A stretch of 17,952 nt of DNA from Bacteroidota bacterium (GTDB lineage: Bacteria > Bacteroidota > Bacteroidia > Bacteroidales > VadinHA17), in NCBI GenBank assembly GCA_015222065.1, contig JADFUQ010000161.1, positions 1 through 17,952 of the forward strand, given 5' to 3'. Under the pieces are notes generated by a model. The model saw nothing but the letters and a program-made list of their open reading frames with translations. It did no database searches and was not told the DNA's origin. Numbering within the stretch: the stretch's first letter is position 1; the number at the start of each line of letters is the position of its first letter. Position numbers and translations under genes: made by a program. This document shows, in pieces, positions 1 through 8,187 of this stretch.

Positions 1-110
1 GGACGATATATAAAGATTCCTATAATTATTCTAAAGTTTATGTGCTATATATTTCATAACATAGCCTATTAATAACGTTATTATTTTGTCTGATTTCCGA
101 ATAAACTCAG

Positions 111-161
111 GGTTCCGAGTTAACCCGTAATGCCAAACCCGAAACTCGTAACCCGTAACTC
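111..161 (+). repeat. Degenerate CCGTAAC-type repeat cluster
   Basis: Several near-copies of a CCGTAAC/CGAGTTAAC word lie in this stretch, including CGTAACCCGTAACTCC at its right end. The word is the same one that forms the clean tandem array at 15798-15831, read on the opposite strand there. Here it is on the coding strand of the C69 peptidase gene, about 100 bases upstream of its start. The rest of positions 1-225 shows no gene or RNA that I can recognise. Confidence 0.6.
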
Positions 162-225
162 CTTAACACTGTTTCAAAACATTCTTCTTGCATATCATTT
201 TTAATTACCCGGAATAGTTTTTTTA

Positions 226-233
226 TATATTTG
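226..233 (+). promoter_or_regulatory. Putative -7 box of the C69 peptidase promoter
   Basis: TATATTTG is an exact match to the Bacteroidota sigma-ABfr -7 consensus TAnnTTTG. It lies 30 bases before the start codon at 264. I see no clear -33 TTG element, so the call rests on the box and its position only; in AT-rich DNA this box can occur by chance. Confidence 0.45.
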
Positions 234-263
234 TCATTCTTAAACTGTAAAAAATAATTAGCT

Positions 264-1967
264 ATGAAAAAAGGAATATTAATAATTTTTACACTTGTCT
301 TATCATTTCTGGTTATCAACCAAACCGGAAATGCATGTACAAATTTCCTGATTACCAAAGGTGCTTCAGTTGATGGCTCAACTATGATAACCTATGCAGC
401 CGATTCTCATGTTTTGTTTGGAGAATTATATTTCAGGCCATCAGCCGATTATCCGGATGGTGCCATGTTTGATATTTATGAATGGGATACCGGAAAATAC
501 CTGGGAAAAATCAAACAGGTAAATCATACATATTCTGTAGTAGGAAATATTAATGAACACCAGGTTGCTATCGGAGAAACTACATACGGCGGTCATTCAG
601 AACTCAGAGATACGGAAGGGTTAATTGACTATGGAAGTCTTATGTATATTACACTTCAAAGATCAAAAAACGCCAGGGAAGCAATTAAAACAATCGCAGA
701 ACTTCTTGATGAATATGGTTACTGCAGTTCAGGTGAATCTTTCTCAATCTCTGATAAAAACGAAGTGTGGTTTATGGAACTGATTGGCAAAGGCAAAGGC
801 AACACCGGTGCAGTATGGGTAGCCCGTCGCATTCCCGATGGATACATCAGCGGACATGCCAACCAGGCAAGGATAACTACCTTCCCGCTTGAAAACGGAA
901 AAACTTCTATCTCGTCAGATAATCTTGATAAGATATTTGATCCCGGAATTGAAACTATCTATGCAGCTGATATTATTGAAGTCGCCCGTAAGATGGGATA
1001 CTTCGATGGAAAAGATAAAGATTTTAGTTTTTCTGATGCTTATGCTCCTGTTGATTTTGGTGGTGCAAGATTCTGTGAAGCAAGAGTTTGGTCAGGATTC
1101 AATAAAGTAACATCAGGCATGGATATGTATCTTGAATATGCTATGGGATATGATCTGCATAACAAAATGCCTCTTTGGGTTAAACCCGATGAGAAAGTTT
1201 CAGTTCATGATGTCATGGGTATGATGAGGGATTATTTCCAGAATAGCCCGATGGATATGACCAAAGATATAGGAACCGGACCGTTTGAACGTATTATACG
1301 ATACAGACCACTTACGTGGAAGGTTGACGAAAAAACATATTTCAATGAAAGAGCTATCTCAACCCAACAAACAGGTTTTTCATTTATTACTCAATCCAGA
1401 AACTGGCTTCCCGATCCAATTGGAGGAATTATTTGGTTTGGTGTTGATGACACATATACAACTGTTTATACACCAATGTATTGCGGGATGACACAGGTAC
1501 CCCATACTTACGCGGTTGGTAACGGTTCAATGATGGAGTTTAGTGACGATGCAGCTTTCTGGATTTTTAATCAAGTTTCAAATTTCGCTTATACACGTTA
1601 TAACTATATGATTAAAGATATCCGGAAAAAACAGGAAGAACTGGAAATGAAGTATATCAATGCTATCCCTGTTGTTGATAAAGCAGCCAAAGAATTATAT
1701 GAAAGTAACTGTGAGCAGGCAATTGAATTTATCACCGATTATTCAGTGAATTCAGGAAACAGAACTGTAAATGAATGGAAAGGGTTGTACAAATATCTGT
1801 TCACCAAATATATGGATGGGAATATTAAAGAAAAACGCGAAGTCCCTGATGGATATATTTATGTAACTCCAAATGTTAGTCAGCCCGGATATGGTGAAGA
1901 ATGGTATCGCAGAATAATTAAAGATACTGGCGAAAAGTTTGAATATAAAGGTGATACAGGTCATTGA
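264..1967 (+). CDS. Secreted C69-family dipeptidase (PepD/U34 type)
   Basis: A 567-residue protein predicted to hydrolyse dipeptides or small amide substrates outside the cytoplasm. Residues 1-24 form a signal peptide: Lys-Lys, a hydrophobic core at about 4-18, then TGNA. Cleavage before Cys25 would expose the motif CTNFLITKGASVDGST, the N-terminal-nucleophile signature of peptidase family C69. In this family the first Cys of the mature chain is the catalytic nucleophile. The length is at the upper end for the family. The residues before the Cys (TGNA) are a poor lipobox, so processing for catalysis is more likely than lipidation. The ATG at 264 gives the full signal peptide. A promoter-like box sits 30 bases upstream. 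The gene stands alone; the next gene is rplS, 318 bases away. The family is clear, the physiological substrate is not. Confidence 0.93.
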   Translation: MKKGILIIFTLVLSFLVINQTGNACTNFLITKGASVDGSTMITYAADSHVLFGELYFRPSADYPDGAMFDIYEWDTGKYLGKIKQVNHTYSVVGNINEHQVAIGETTYGGHSELRDTEGLIDYGSLMYITLQRSKNAREAIKTIAELLDEYGYCSSGESFSISDKNEVWFMELIGKGKGNTGAVWVARRIPDGYISGHANQARITTFPLENGKTSISSDNLDKIFDPGIETIYAADIIEVARKMGYFDGKDKDFSFSDAYAPVDFGGARFCEARVWSGFNKVTSGMDMYLEYAMGYDLHNKMPLWVKPDEKVSVHDVMGMMRDYFQNSPMDMTKDIGTGPFERIIRYRPLTWKVDEKTYFNERAISTQQTGFSFITQSRNWLPDPIGGIIWFGVDDTYTTVYTPMYCGMTQVPHTYAVGNGSMMEFSDDAAFWIFNQVSNFAYTRYNYMIKDIRKKQEELEMKYINAIPVVDKAAKELYESNCEQAIEFITDYSVNSGNRTVNEWKGLYKYLFTKYMDGNIKEKREVPDGYIYVTPNVSQPGYGEEWYRRIIKDTGEKFEYKGDTGH

Positions 1968-2009
1968 TTAACTCAAGTTGCTAGTAACCAGTGTTAAGGC
2001 AAAAGTGAA

Positions 2010-2063
2010 GTGAGAGATGAGAAGTGAGAGATGAGAGGTGAGAGATGAGAAGTGAGAGATGAA
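2010..2063 (+). repeat. 14-bp purine tandem repeat (GTGAGAGATGAGAA), 3.9 copies
   Basis: Units start at 2010, 2024, 2038 and 2052 and differ only at the last base (A or G). The last unit is cut short. A 19-base segment of this array (2025-2043) recurs exactly at 10171-10189, in the gap between the SIS and PfkB genes. The array has no start codon context and is not part of a convincing gene. Confidence 0.9.
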
Positions 2064-2110
2064 TTTTGAATATAGAATGTAGAGCGTTAAGATTGAAAGC
2101 ACCCAGCACC

Positions 2111-2131
2111 CAGTAACCAGTAACCAGTAAC
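2111..2131 (+). repeat. Heptamer array CAGTAAC x3
   Basis: Three exact tandem copies of CAGTAAC, preceded by a related CACCCAGCACCC stretch. An isolated GTAACCAG also occurs near 1983. It is the reverse complement of the GTTACTG arrays at 8097-8124 and 9230-9294. Here the CAGTAAC strand is the coding strand of the downstream gene rplS. The 318-base gap 1968-2285 otherwise holds the purine array and a possible rplS promoter. Confidence 0.9.
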
Positions 2132-2231
2132 CGGCATAGGTTAATTAGTGTGTTCAGTAAAAATAGTTTTTTATAACAAAAATTTATCCATATAAATTGA
2201 ACTTGAATGCAATTATTCAAAATAATATTTG

Positions 2232-2239
2232 TAATATTG
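2232..2239 (+). promoter_or_regulatory. Possible rplS promoter -7 box
   Basis: TAATATTG matches the Bacteroidota -7 consensus TAnnTTTG at seven of eight positions and is followed by C. It lies 46 bases before the rplS start. An alternative AT-rich box ending in TTTG lies just upstream (2222-2231). No convincing -33 element is seen. Weak support. Confidence 0.25.
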
Positions 2240-2285
2240 CGGGCGATTTCAAATAACCTAAGTAGTAAAAATAATTTTTAGGGGC

Positions 2286-2633
2286 ATGGACTTAATGAAA
2301 GTTGTTAATAAAGAGTTAGCTACAGATAACGATCTTTCCGAATTCAATGCAGGTGACACTATTACTGTACACTACAAAATAATTGAAGGAAACAAGGAAA
2401 GGATCCAGCAATTCAGAGGGGTTGTAATTCAGAAAAAAGGAAGCGGACATACTGCAACATTTACCGTTCGCAAGATGTCAGGTAATATTGGTGTTGAAAG
2501 GATATTCCCGATAGCTTCACCGTTTATTGATCAAATCACAATAAACAAACGTGGTAAAGTTCGCAGGGCAAAAATCTTTTACCTGAGGAAACTTACCGGT
2601 AAGAGTGCCCGTATCAAGGAGAAGAAATTCTAA
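2286..2633 (+). CDS. rplS: 50S ribosomal protein L19
   Basis: A 115-residue protein of normal L19 length. It sits at the 30S-50S interface and is needed for ribosome structure. Recognisable family segments include FNAGDTITVHYKI (about 20-32), the basic QQFRGVVIQKKG (about 41-52), FTVRKMSGNIGVERIFP and the C-terminal GKVRRAKIFYLRKLTGKSARIKEK. The start at 2286 gives MDLMKV, matching the usual MDLI-type N-terminus of Bacteroidota L19; the Met at codon 4 is less likely. The gene is monocistronic here, with a strong terminator 22 bases after the stop. Confidence 0.98.
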   Translation: MDLMKVVNKELATDNDLSEFNAGDTITVHYKIIEGNKERIQQFRGVVIQKKGSGHTATFTVRKMSGNIGVERIFPIASPFIDQITINKRGKVRRAKIFYLRKLTGKSARIKEKKF

Positions 2634-2655
2634 TTTGTATTCTGATAATTATGAT

Positions 2656-2688
2656 AAAAGCCGTCCTGAAAAGACGGCTTTTTTTTTA
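2656..2688 (+). terminator. Rho-independent terminator of rplS
   Basis: A perfect 10-bp stem (AAAAGCCGTC with GACGGCTTTT) and a 7-base loop run into nine T's. It ends over the stop codon of the convergent AsmA-like gene. Read on the minus strand the stem is followed by only four T's, so it may also slow transcripts from that side, but less efficiently. Confidence 0.92.
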
Positions 2689-5541
2689 TTTATCTTTTAA
2701 TGCCTCAACTTTTTCTCTTGCTTCATTCATAATTTTTTCAGCTTTATCATCGGCTTCCTTTACAAGTTTATCTGCTTTCTTATCCCCTTCTGTCCTGATT
2801 TTTTCGGCGGCTTTTTGGGCTGCAATCTTAGCCAGCATCCCTTTTCCTGCTGCCTCTTTCTCTAATTGCTTTGCCCGCAGTTTAGATTCTCCCCTCAGTG
2901 CTTCAGCAGCCTTAGCAGCAGCATCTTTTACCTGTTGTGCACGCTTTTCTGCTTCTGCAAGTATCCTGTCAGCTTCAGCATTCAGTTTTTCTTTTGCTTT
3001 CTCCTTTTCCTCATCAATCTTTTGCTTCACCTCTTCTTTCTTCTTCTCAACCTCTTTTTTAATTTTTTCCTCAACTTGTTTCTTAACTGCTTTTATGGCA
3101 TTTTCCGAACTGCTTTTCATATCCAAAGCTATCTTTGGATCAGTAAAAGTACCGGTTACTTTTACATCTACATTAACTTTCTCTCCCGGTTCAATTTTCA
3201 GACCTTTTGCACTGGCTTTTGCAGCCAGATCATCAATAACCTGGTTTGCACCTGCACCGAAAGAAGCCCTTGGAACAGACATCTTTACAAGATAGTTTAA
3301 GGTCTGGTCAATTCCCTGATCCCCACCAATAACCATATCGATATTCCCTAAGTTTATTTTAAAAGGCTCAACATAAATTCGCCCATCAATTATTTTAAAG
3401 CTAATGTTCAGGTCTTTGAAAGTATTTGACATATCCTTTTTAAGTTTCAATGCTGAAGAAATTTTATCAAGTGTAACGGAATTCACAACCTGAATATTTT
3501 CAGACTGAAGCCGGCCATAGCCGTTAATAGTTTCAATCACCGGCATCAAATCCTCTCCAAGAAGGCTATTATATGATAACTTTGTAGAAACATTTCCATT
3601 CAGACCTTCAGCCAATGGTATAAGTTTTTTTACTGTATTAAAAGCATTGAATGCAGAAGGAATGTCAATATCAGTAACATCCATATCGAATTCTACACCC
3701 GGTTTGGTCATATCTGTAGTATTATACTCACCGTTCATTCTCATTGATCCCTGCAACAGGCCCATCTGCAATCCATCCAATACTACCTTTCCATCCCTTA
3801 CAACTATTTTCCCTGAAGTATTATCAATGTCAAGATTGCCATATTCGATATGATCCAGTTTTGAAGTAAACTCGAAATCAATGTTTTCAGGGACTTTAAT
3901 TACTGAAAGTGCCACGGAATCAGTCTCATCATCTTTAACCACCTCTTCTGTTTCGGGCATCAATTCATTAATATCCAGATTAGCAGAGTACAGATCAAGG
4001 CTGCCTTTCAAAGTTTGATCTTCAAAAACAAAAGGAATGAAATTTTCAACTTTCCCTTTTATATTAATATCGCTCTTACCAAGGATCATGCTTAATTCAG
4101 ATAATTCAACATACTCAGGCGAAAACTCCATCCCGGCTTTTGAAATAATTACCTTTTGAGGTAAATCGGGTGATTTAAATTCAAAATCTTTTAATGATAC
4201 GGTACCGTCAGCTTTGATCTCATCATACAACTCTTTTTCATACATTGACATGCTTCCGCCAAAATCTAAATCAGCATTAATAATTCCTTTAAGGACAACA
4301 TCCTCCATAGGAATAATATCTACAATGGATTGAAGATCCATGTTGGTTTTTAGCGATCCTGAAATATCCGGATCACTGATTGGTGTCCTTAGCTTTAAAC
4401 TTGCATCCACAGGATTCCCTGCAATATCCAGATGAAAACGATCAAGATTTACCGTAGTCTTATCCATATCGGTACCATCAATAAAAATATTTGTTGTGAT
4501 ATTTATATTCTCAACTGATTTGGGAAGGTCAGGATAACTAAACATTGCATTATCTACCATAATTTCCAGCGAGATATCAGGCATTGTTGAATCAGCCGAA
4601 TTATATATTCCATTAACCTTTCCTCTCAAAGTAAGAGCCCCACTGGTTTTTATCTCCTCAAAATCCTTAAGATAAACAGCGGGGACCATAGATAGTAATG
4701 ACTTGAACTTATTGTCCACTGAAGCGAATGTCAGGTCAATATTTATATTATCCTCAGGCATTTCAACTTTCCCATCAAAGCCAATCCCCAGATCATTAAG
4801 TAATATACTGTTATCCCTGAAAGTAAAGATCATATTTTTCATATCGGCTCCTATCTCAGCACTCATCTTTAGCATGGCATTTCTTACATATTGCATTCCT
4901 CCATATATAAAATCAATATCTTTAATTGATGAACTAAGGTTCAGTTCTGTATAATCTGCAGACATATTTCCACTCAATTCAAAATTTAAGTCTTGTAATG
5001 AAGCTGTTATTTTTGAATACAAGTCCTCATAAACAATCTCTGCATCAACTATCTCAAATTTTTTCAAATTAACTTTAATATCCGGTGTTCCGGACACAAC
5101 AGTATCAGGTTCCTCAACCGTTTCCTCTTCAGATTCCTTCATTATATCCCAGTTAACTTTTTCGTCTTCCATAACTTTGGCATGAATCCTTGGTTTGATC
5201 AAAGATACCGACCGGACATTTATCCCATCTTTCTTAATAAGACTTAACAAGTCTAATGCTGTACTAAATGATTTAAATGATATTAGTGTGTCATTACTAA
5301 ACGAATCTGTACCTGTTACATTTAAATCTGTAAGCGATACACTCAGGTTAGGAAAGTGTTTAATTAAACCCACTTTGAAATCAGCAAACTCAACTTTTGC
5401 ATTCACATTTTTGTTAATCTCTTCCTTAACTTTATCCAGAAGCTGGTTTTTGAAAAGATATGGAACAGAGATGATTACTATTAATAGAATAAGTAGAATT
5501 ATCAATAATGATTTCAGGATTATTTTCAGGAGTTTTTTCAT
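2686..5541 (-). CDS. AsmA-like envelope protein with C-terminal coiled coil
   Basis: A 951-residue AsmA-family protein. The N-terminus has a short basic stretch and one long transmembrane helix (about 7-30). The rest would lie in the periplasm. The usual AsmA start follows the helix: a short helical segment, then FADFKVGLIKHFPNLSVSLTDL (about 52-73), typical of Bacteroidota AsmA proteins. The middle is rich in beta-strand repeats of the kind seen in AsmA/TamB/YhdP proteins, which are linked to outer-membrane biogenesis and lipid movement between membranes. A C-terminal AsmA-type domain ends near residue 808. Residues 809-951 are almost entirely Lys, Glu and Ala with heptad character, a predicted long coiled coil not present in E. 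coli AsmA (about 617 residues). The gene is alone on its strand. Its stop lies inside the rplS terminator. No exact TAnnTTTG box is seen upstream. Confidence 0.88.
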   Translation of the reverse strand: MKKLLKIILKSLLIILLILLIVIISVPYLFKNQLLDKVKEEINKNVNAKVEFADFKVGLIKHFPNLSVSLTDLNVTGTDSFSNDTLISFKSFSTALDLLSLIKKDGINVRSVSLIKPRIHAKVMEDEKVNWDIMKESEEETVEEPDTVVSGTPDIKVNLKKFEIVDAEIVYEDLYSKITASLQDLNFELSGNMSADYTELNLSSSIKDIDFIYGGMQYVRNAMLKMSAEIGADMKNMIFTFRDNSILLNDLGIGFDGKVEMPEDNINIDLTFASVDNKFKSLLSMVPAVYLKDFEEIKTSGALTLRGKVNGIYNSADSTMPDISLEIMVDNAMFSYPDLPKSVENINITTNIFIDGTDMDKTTVNLDRFHLDIAGNPVDASLKLRTPISDPDISGSLKTNMDLQSIVDIIPMEDVVLKGIINADLDFGGSMSMYEKELYDEIKADGTVSLKDFEFKSPDLPQKVIISKAGMEFSPEYVELSELSMILGKSDINIKGKVENFIPFVFEDQTLKGSLDLYSANLDINELMPETEEVVKDDETDSVALSVIKVPENIDFEFTSKLDHIEYGNLDIDNTSGKIVVRDGKVVLDGLQMGLLQGSMRMNGEYNTTDMTKPGVEFDMDVTDIDIPSAFNAFNTVKKLIPLAEGLNGNVSTKLSYNSLLGEDLMPVIETINGYGRLQSENIQVVNSVTLDKISSALKLKKDMSNTFKDLNISFKIIDGRIYVEPFKINLGNIDMVIGGDQGIDQTLNYLVKMSVPRASFGAGANQVIDDLAAKASAKGLKIEPGEKVNVDVKVTGTFTDPKIALDMKSSSENAIKAVKKQVEEKIKKEVEKKKEEVKQKIDEEKEKAKEKLNAEADRILAEAEKRAQQVKDAAAKAAEALRGESKLRAKQLEKEAAGKGMLAKIAAQKAAEKIRTEGDKKADKLVKEADDKAEKIMNEAREKVEALKDK

Positions 5542-5645
5542 GGTCTTTTATCTTTGTTTAAAACAATAAAAATAATACAATTATAAAACTTAAAAAATTA
5601 CATACATCTAAATAATGTCATTCCATAAAATCAAATAAATTTTGA

Positions 5646-5883
5646 ATCAAAGCACCAAATAACAAAAAACAAATAACAACTTAACGAAGTGATCTCACGA
5701 ACACCTTTAAAATTAATTATTTTGTGAGTAAATAATATCCAATGTTTGAAAAAACAAAATCCAAACAGTACATATACAATAATTTGTTTGATTTTTTTGT
5801 CATTAGAATTTGAGATTTATTTGATATTTGGTGCTTGTTTTTTGTGATTTATTTGATATTTGGTGCTTGTCATTTGTGATTTT
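5646..5883. repeat. TTTGGTGCTTGT direct and inverted repeats upstream of tRNA-Arg
   Basis: Two identical 25-base copies lie at 5814-5838 and 5846-5870, 32 bases apart, each ending in ATATTTGGTGCTTGT. A partial third unit follows (TTTGTGATTTT). The complement of the core, AAGCACCAAAT, lies at 5650-5660 within a related stretch (5646-5677), so the set also has inverted symmetry. The 459-base gap 5542-6000 contains these repeats, AT-rich sequence, and the tRNA promoter at its end. I see no gene in it. Confidence 0.8.
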
Positions 5884-5977
5884 CACTATTTATGTAAACT
5901 TTCCTACTTTATAGACAGATTCTAATTATTATATTTAAATTCTGAAATCAATTAATAGATAGGATTTAAAAAATTCC

Positions 5978-5985
5978 TATCTTTG
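5978..5985 (+). promoter_or_regulatory. -7 box of the tRNA-Arg promoter
   Basis: TATCTTTG followed by C matches the Bacteroidota -7 consensus TAnnTTTG exactly. It lies 15 bases before the first base of the tRNA, leaving room for a start of transcription a few bases upstream of the mature 5' end. No obvious -33 TTG is visible. Confidence 0.65.
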
Positions 5986-6000
5986 CCAATCGAATGAAAT

Positions 6001-6074
6001 GGACCCGTAGCATAACTGGATAGTGCACCTGACTACGGATCAGGAGGTTGGGGATTCGAATTCCTCCGGGTTCA
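6001..6074 (+). tRNA. tRNA-Arg (anticodon ACG)
   Basis: A complete 74-base cloverleaf. Acceptor stem GGACCCG pairs with CGGGTTC (one G-T pair) and the discriminator is A. The D arm is GCAT/GTGC. The anticodon stem CCTGA/TCAGG holds loop CTACGGA, with anticodon ACG at 6035-6037. The T arm GGGGA/TCCTC holds loop TTCGAAT. The 3' CCA is not encoded. Anticodon ACG means tRNA-Arg; A34 is expected to be deaminated to inosine by TadA to read CGU, CGC and CGA. Confidence 0.97.
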
Positions 6075-6085
6075 CAAAAAAAGGG

Positions 6086-6109
6086 AATATCGCGAAGCGG
6101 TATTTTTTT
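6086..6109 (+). terminator. Terminator of tRNA-Arg
   Basis: Stem AATATCGC / GCGGTATT (8 bp with one G-T pair), 3-base loop GAA and a run of seven T's, starting 12 bases after the tRNA. It also separates the tRNA from the convergent nagB-type gene. Confidence 0.85.
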
Positions 6110-6157
6110 ATTTCCGGACGACAGCAAAAACTTATTTTTCAAGATAAAAATCGGGAG

Positions 6158-8080
6158 TTACGGAATATATCTTACAAACGCCTCAATAGCTTCATATTCT
6201 GCCATACCCAGTCTGTCAAATAGTTGAGCGGTTTCACGATTTCTGTCCTCAGCTCTCTGCCAAAACTCCCTCTCATCTGTTCCTGGAAACAGTGCTCTGT
6301 CTTTTTGTGACTGGTGTTTAAACACCGCCCTTCTTTTTTTCATTAGCTCATCGGGACTTAAAGGTACAGACATATCCACTTCCGATATATCCCATTCCTG
6401 CCAGGCACCACGGTACAGCCATACATAGCATTCTTTTATCCATTTGTCATGTTTAACTTCCTCCAGTGCTTTGAGGATAGCTTCCAGGCATACCCTGTGG
6501 GTACCATGAGGATCAGAAAGATCACCTGCAGCAAATATCTGATGTGGTTCATATTTCCGCATCATATCAACGATAATCTTAACGTCCTCATCCGATAGTG
6601 GCTTTTTTTTCACAGTACCGGTCTGATAAAACGGCATTTCAAGAAAATGCATATGATCTTCAGGAATACCAATATACCGGCATGCAGATTTTGCTTCAGC
6701 TTTGCGAATAAGTGTTTTTATATTCTGTACATCTGCTGCATCAACCTGCCCGGGGCGTTTTTTACCCAGGAACTCAACCAACTCTTTATACAACTCTTCA
6801 GAAGCTGATCTATCACTAAAAAAATTGTCTTCAAATTCCCTCATAAAATCGGAAAAGCGAATCACCTCCTCATCGAATACTGCAATGTTGCCGGAAGTCT
6901 GATACCCAACATGAACATCATGCCCCTGGTCAACAAGACGAATAAAGGTTCCACCCATAGAAATTACATCATCATCAGGATGGGGACTAAATATGATCAC
7001 TCGTTTTGGAAATGGTGTGGAGCGTTCGGGTCTGTCAGAATCATCAGCATTTGGTTTTCCTCCGGGCCATCCTGTTATTGTGTGTTGTATCTGGTTAAAC
7101 ACCCTGATATTTATATTATAAGCCGAACCCTTTGTAGCCACCAGATTCCCCATACCATTATCGTTATAATCCCTGTTAGTAAGTTTAAGTATGGGTTTAT
7201 TAACCTTCTGGCAAAGCCAGATAACACCTTTCCTGATCAATTTATCATCCCAAAGACAGGTACCAACAAGCCAGGGAGTTTTAAATCTCGTTAATTCGCC
7301 GGTTGCTGCCTCATCCAGCACAATATGTGCATCCGGGTGATCCTGTAGAAAAGTAGCAGGAATATTAGAAGTAACCGGACCTTCCACAGCATTACTTATT
7401 ATCTTTGATTTACCCTCGCCCCAGGCCATTAGAATTATCTTTTTTGATTCCAGGATATTCTCAATTCCCATGGTAATAGCTCTCTTTGGTACATTTTCTT
7501 CACCGAAAAAATCGCTTGCGGAATCTGCTATTGTAATATGATCAAGACTTATTAACCGGGTGGGTGATTTTTTTCCTGAACCCGGTTCATTGAATCCAAT
7601 ATGTCCGGTACGACCTATGCCAAGAAGCTGCAGGTCAATTCCTCCATAAGACTTAACTTTCTCTTCATATTTCCTGCAAAACTCAGGTATTTCTTCAACA
7701 GGTATTGTACCATCCGGAAAATGAACATTTTCAGGCTTAAGATCAACCTGGTCGAGAAGATGTTCCCGCATAAATCTTACATAGCTTTGCAGTTTATGAG
7801 GCTCTATTGGATAATATTCATCCAGGTTAAAAGTTACAACATTCTCAAAACTCAATCCATCCTCTTTATGCATTTTAACCAATTCATCATAAACCTCAAC
7901 AGGTGTCGAACCGGTTGGCAATCCAAGTACACAAAAATCATTTGACTTTTTTTTCTTCTTAATAAGAGTTGCTATTTCCTTTGCAATTAATGCAGAAGCT
8001 TCTTTCGCTCCGGAAAAAATAGATACAGGTATATTCTCCCGGGAAATAATATTTTCAGAATCACTGTGTAAGAATGTCAT
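6158..8080 (-). CDS. nagB: NagB-like glucosamine-6-phosphate deaminase fused to PIG-L/LmbE deacetylase
   Basis: A 640-residue two-domain protein of a type common in Bacteroidota. Residues about 15-270 are NagB-like, the fold that converts glucosamine-6-phosphate to fructose-6-phosphate and ammonia: phosphate-binding LGLPTGSTP (52-60), NLDEY with D87 matching E. coli D72, and GIGRTGHIGFNEPGSG (154-169). In that motif H160 and E165 match E. coli H143 and E148, but the residue matching D141 is T158. Residues about 358-640 are a PIG-L/LmbE domain with the zinc motif HPDDD (367-371) and a later DPHGTH; this family removes acetyl groups from N-acetylglucosaminyl compounds. The pair suggests deacetylation and deamination of amino sugars, but the Asp change makes deaminase activity uncertain. 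The stop lies in a single CCGTAAC word. The zinc dehydrogenase lies 107 bases upstream on the same strand, across repeats. Confidence 0.9.
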   Translation of the reverse strand: MTFLHSDSENIISRENIPVSIFSGAKEASALIAKEIATLIKKKKKSNDFCVLGLPTGSTPVEVYDELVKMHKEDGLSFENVVTFNLDEYYPIEPHKLQSYVRFMREHLLDQVDLKPENVHFPDGTIPVEEIPEFCRKYEEKVKSYGGIDLQLLGIGRTGHIGFNEPGSGKKSPTRLISLDHITIADSASDFFGEENVPKRAITMGIENILESKKIILMAWGEGKSKIISNAVEGPVTSNIPATFLQDHPDAHIVLDEAATGELTRFKTPWLVGTCLWDDKLIRKGVIWLCQKVNKPILKLTNRDYNDNGMGNLVATKGSAYNINIRVFNQIQHTITGWPGGKPNADDSDRPERSTPFPKRVIIFSPHPDDDVISMGGTFIRLVDQGHDVHVGYQTSGNIAVFDEEVIRFSDFMREFEDNFFSDRSASEELYKELVEFLGKKRPGQVDAADVQNIKTLIRKAEAKSACRYIGIPEDHMHFLEMPFYQTGTVKKKPLSDEDVKIIVDMMRKYEPHQIFAAGDLSDPHGTHRVCLEAILKALEEVKHDKWIKECYVWLYRGAWQEWDISEVDMSVPLSPDELMKKRRAVFKHQSQKDRALFPGTDEREFWQRAEDRNRETAQLFDRLGMAEYEAIEAFVRYIP

Positions 8081-8096
8081 AGGATAAATGTTATTT

Positions 8097-8124
8097 GTTA
8101 CTGGTTACTGGTTACTGGTTACTG
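8097..8124 (-). repeat. Heptamer array GTTACTG x4 (CAGTAAC on coding strand)
   Basis: Four exact tandem copies. On the minus (coding) strand it reads CAGTAAC and ends 16 bases upstream of the nagB-type start codon. The remaining part of the 107-base gap (8125-8187) holds TTGAACCTTGAT-like and ACTCAACTTACTCAACTACTC-like words, also degenerate repeats. Confidence 0.95.
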
Positions 8125-8187
8125 GTCTTTGAACCTTGATCTCTTCGTTCTTCCTTACTCACCCACTCAACTTACTCAACTACTCAC

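Noticed and set aside
264..340. C69 peptidase as a lipoprotein with Cys25 as the lipidated residue
   Set aside because: The residues before the Cys (TGNA) are a poor lipobox, and the Cys fits the family's N-terminal nucleophile exactly.
1981..2220. 79-residue minus-strand open frame with SHLSSLTSHLS repeats
   Set aside because: It exists only because the 14-bp repeat and heptamers have no stops on that strand. There is no codon or family support.
2651..3295. 214-residue Ser/Phe/Ala-rich open frame on the plus strand
   Set aside because: It is the antisense of the Lys/Glu/Ala coiled-coil tail of the AsmA-like gene. Its start lies in the rplS terminator and it has no family motifs.
5814..5870. 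Two identical repeats with regular spacing, considered as a small CRISPR array
   Set aside because: Only two copies, the interval between them is 7 bases, and no cas genes are nearby. It does not fit a repeat-spacer layout.
6001..6109. tRNA-Arg as an integration site for a mobile element
   Set aside because: No integrase gene and no second copy of the tRNA 3' end in the window. The tRNA has an intact promoter and terminator.
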